Below, piece by piece: positions 63,349 through 64,000 of a stretch of 64,000 nt of DNA (within the stretch, counting starts at the first letter, position 1; each line of letters starts with the position of its first letter). The translations under genes were made by a program, and so were the position numbers. The stretch spans positions 112,447 through 176,446 of the forward strand of contig NZ_BIMD01000004.1 in the NCBI RefSeq assembly GCF_004000905.1. The letters are read 5' to 3'. Below the pieces are notes generated by a model, which was not told the origin of the DNA, searched no databases, and saw only the letters and a list, made by a program, of their open reading frames with translations. Source of the stretch: Paenibacillus humicus NBRC 102415. Its GTDB lineage: Bacteria > Bacillota > Bacilli > Paenibacillales > Paenibacillaceae.

Positions 63349-63657
63349 TAAAGGCTATGATCTAAAGGCTGAAAGCTGAAGGCTAAGGCTGAAATCTTGA
63401 AGCTGAAATCTAAAAGCTGAAATCTAAAAGCTGAAATCTAAAAGCTAAGGGATGAAGGCTAAAGGTTAAAGGCTAAAGGTTAAAGGATAAAGGCTAAAAG
63501 CTAGAAGCTAGAAGCTAGAAGCTAAAAGCTAAAAGTTAAAAGCTAAAAGTTAAAAGCCAAAGCCAAAGACAAAGACAAAGACAAAGACAAAGACTAAAGA
63601 CTAAAGACTAAAGACTAAAGACTAAAGACTAAAGACTAAAGACAAAGTCTAAAGACG
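63349..63657 (+). repeat. Degenerate heptamer array between comEB and comEC
   Basis: About 300 bases built from variants of a 7-base unit: AAAGGCT, AAAAGCT, GAAGCTA, then AAAGACT, with a short six-base AAAGAC phase near 63560-63595 and a 14-base higher-order repeat (GAAATCTAAAAGCT) near 63410-63445. The plus strand is strongly purine-rich and nearly free of long reading frames. The 3' end is the most uniform (seven or so AAAGACT copies), suggesting recent expansion there. Confidence 0.9.
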
Positions 63658-63680
63658 AATGCCATAGCTTTCGGAGGAAG

Positions 63681-63732
63681 CACCTCCACGAAAACTCCTT
63701 TCAGAAGGAGATTCGTGGAGGTGTTTTGTTTT
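63681..63732 (+). terminator. Terminator between the heptamer array and comEC
   Basis: CACCTCCACGAA pairs with TTCGTGGAGGTG; an inner CTCCTT-TCAG-AAGGAG stem fills the loop; TTTTGTTTT follows. comEC must then have its own promoter or rely on readthrough. Confidence 0.85.
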
Positions 63733-63753
63733 CTGCGGGAAAGGAGAAGAGGG

Positions 63754-64000
63754 ATGAGAGCGAGAGGTTATCTGGACGGAAGGCCGCTTGTCTGGGCGGC
63801 CGTCTGTTTTGTCGCCGGAAGCTCGGCGGCGGCGTATTGGAGTCCCGGCGGAGCGCTGAGCGCCGGGCTGGGGCTCGGCCTGCTGCTGGCGGCGCTGGCG
63901 CTCGCCGGGCAGGCCAGGCCTGGGCTGGCCGCCGCATGCCTGGCGGCCTATGCCCTAGCCGCATGCGAGCGGCTGTGGGCGGATGCGCGGTCCGCGACCG
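63754..64000 (+). CDS. comEC: ComEC N-terminus, cut by window end
   Basis: First 82 codons of a membrane protein in the comEC position. It begins MRARGYLDGRPLVWAAVCFV and continues with two hydrophobic segments (VWAAVCFVAGSSAAAYW; LSAGLGLGLLLAALALAG) and another Ala/Leu-rich stretch, like the start of ComEC/Rec2 DNA-uptake channels. GAAAGGAGAAGAG lies upstream of the ATG. Identification rests mostly on position after comEB; the rest of the gene is outside the window. Confidence 0.75.
   Translation, partial: MRARGYLDGRPLVWAAVCFVAGSSAAAYWSPGGALSAGLGLGLLLAALALAGQARPGLAAACLAAYALAACERLWADARSAT

Noticed and set aside
63349..63657. Heptamer array considered as a CRISPR array
   Set aside because: Units are 6-7 bases, degenerate and contiguous, without unique spacers or cas genes.

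Overview
This window is a GC-rich piece of a spore-forming Firmicute chromosome, most likely Paenibacillus or a close relative. Supporting signs are the yqeG-yqeH-aroE-yhbY-nadD-yqeK-rsfS-yqeM plus comE gene order known from Bacillus, a spoVAC-AD-AE operon, a YheC/D-type spore-coat ATP-grasp protein, a BclB-like collagen protein, and ATPase-less carbohydrate importers next to YesM/YesN-type two-component systems. No rRNA, tRNA, transposase, prophage or CRISPR array was found.

Bases 1-10816 form one co-directional block: a solute-binding protein cut by the window edge, two permeases, an NHL-propeller/Yip1 membrane protein, a DUF5696 protein, two more permeases and a second binding lipoprotein. 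It looks like a two-importer carbohydrate system with two exported accessory proteins. Bases 11000-17706 hold a second carbohydrate unit: a leader with a sigma-A promoter, a catabolite-repression (cre) site and a hairpin, then a DUF3502-type binding protein, the response regulator and histidine kinase, and a GH43 glycosidase.

Bases 17700-34600 are a mosaic of small units: the spore-coat ATP-grasp protein, the collagen-like protein, a four-domain CoA-disulfide reductase/rhodanese/TusA/DsrE fusion with its ArsR regulator, a MarR/CBS divergent pair, a GH18 chitinase, an NlpC/P60 hydrolase behind a c-di-AMP riboswitch, gbsR divergent from the opuA-type glycine-betaine importer, a TPR protein, a DUF523 protein, copZ under a CsoR-type box, an oxidoreductase and a YdcF protein. 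Bases 34860-41866 carry metNIQ, a second NlpC/P60 hydrolase, a CynX/NimT-like MFS exporter and spoVAC-AD-AE. Bases 41880-46480 hold a MoxR/DUF58/transglutaminase operon.

Bases 46480-53036 are the housekeeping yqeG-yqeM cluster, with a cvfB-like gene inserted before yqeM. After it comes an accessory patch (a 43-residue secreted peptide, two GNAT proteins, an unknown exported protein, an SDR reductase). Then follow T-box-controlled leuS, comER, comEA, metY, comEB and the first part of comEC. The comE cluster is unusual here: metY separates comEA from comEB, and a roughly 300-base degenerate heptamer array plus a terminator separates comEB from comEC. Two genes (the DUF5696 gene and metN) appear to use non-standard start codons.
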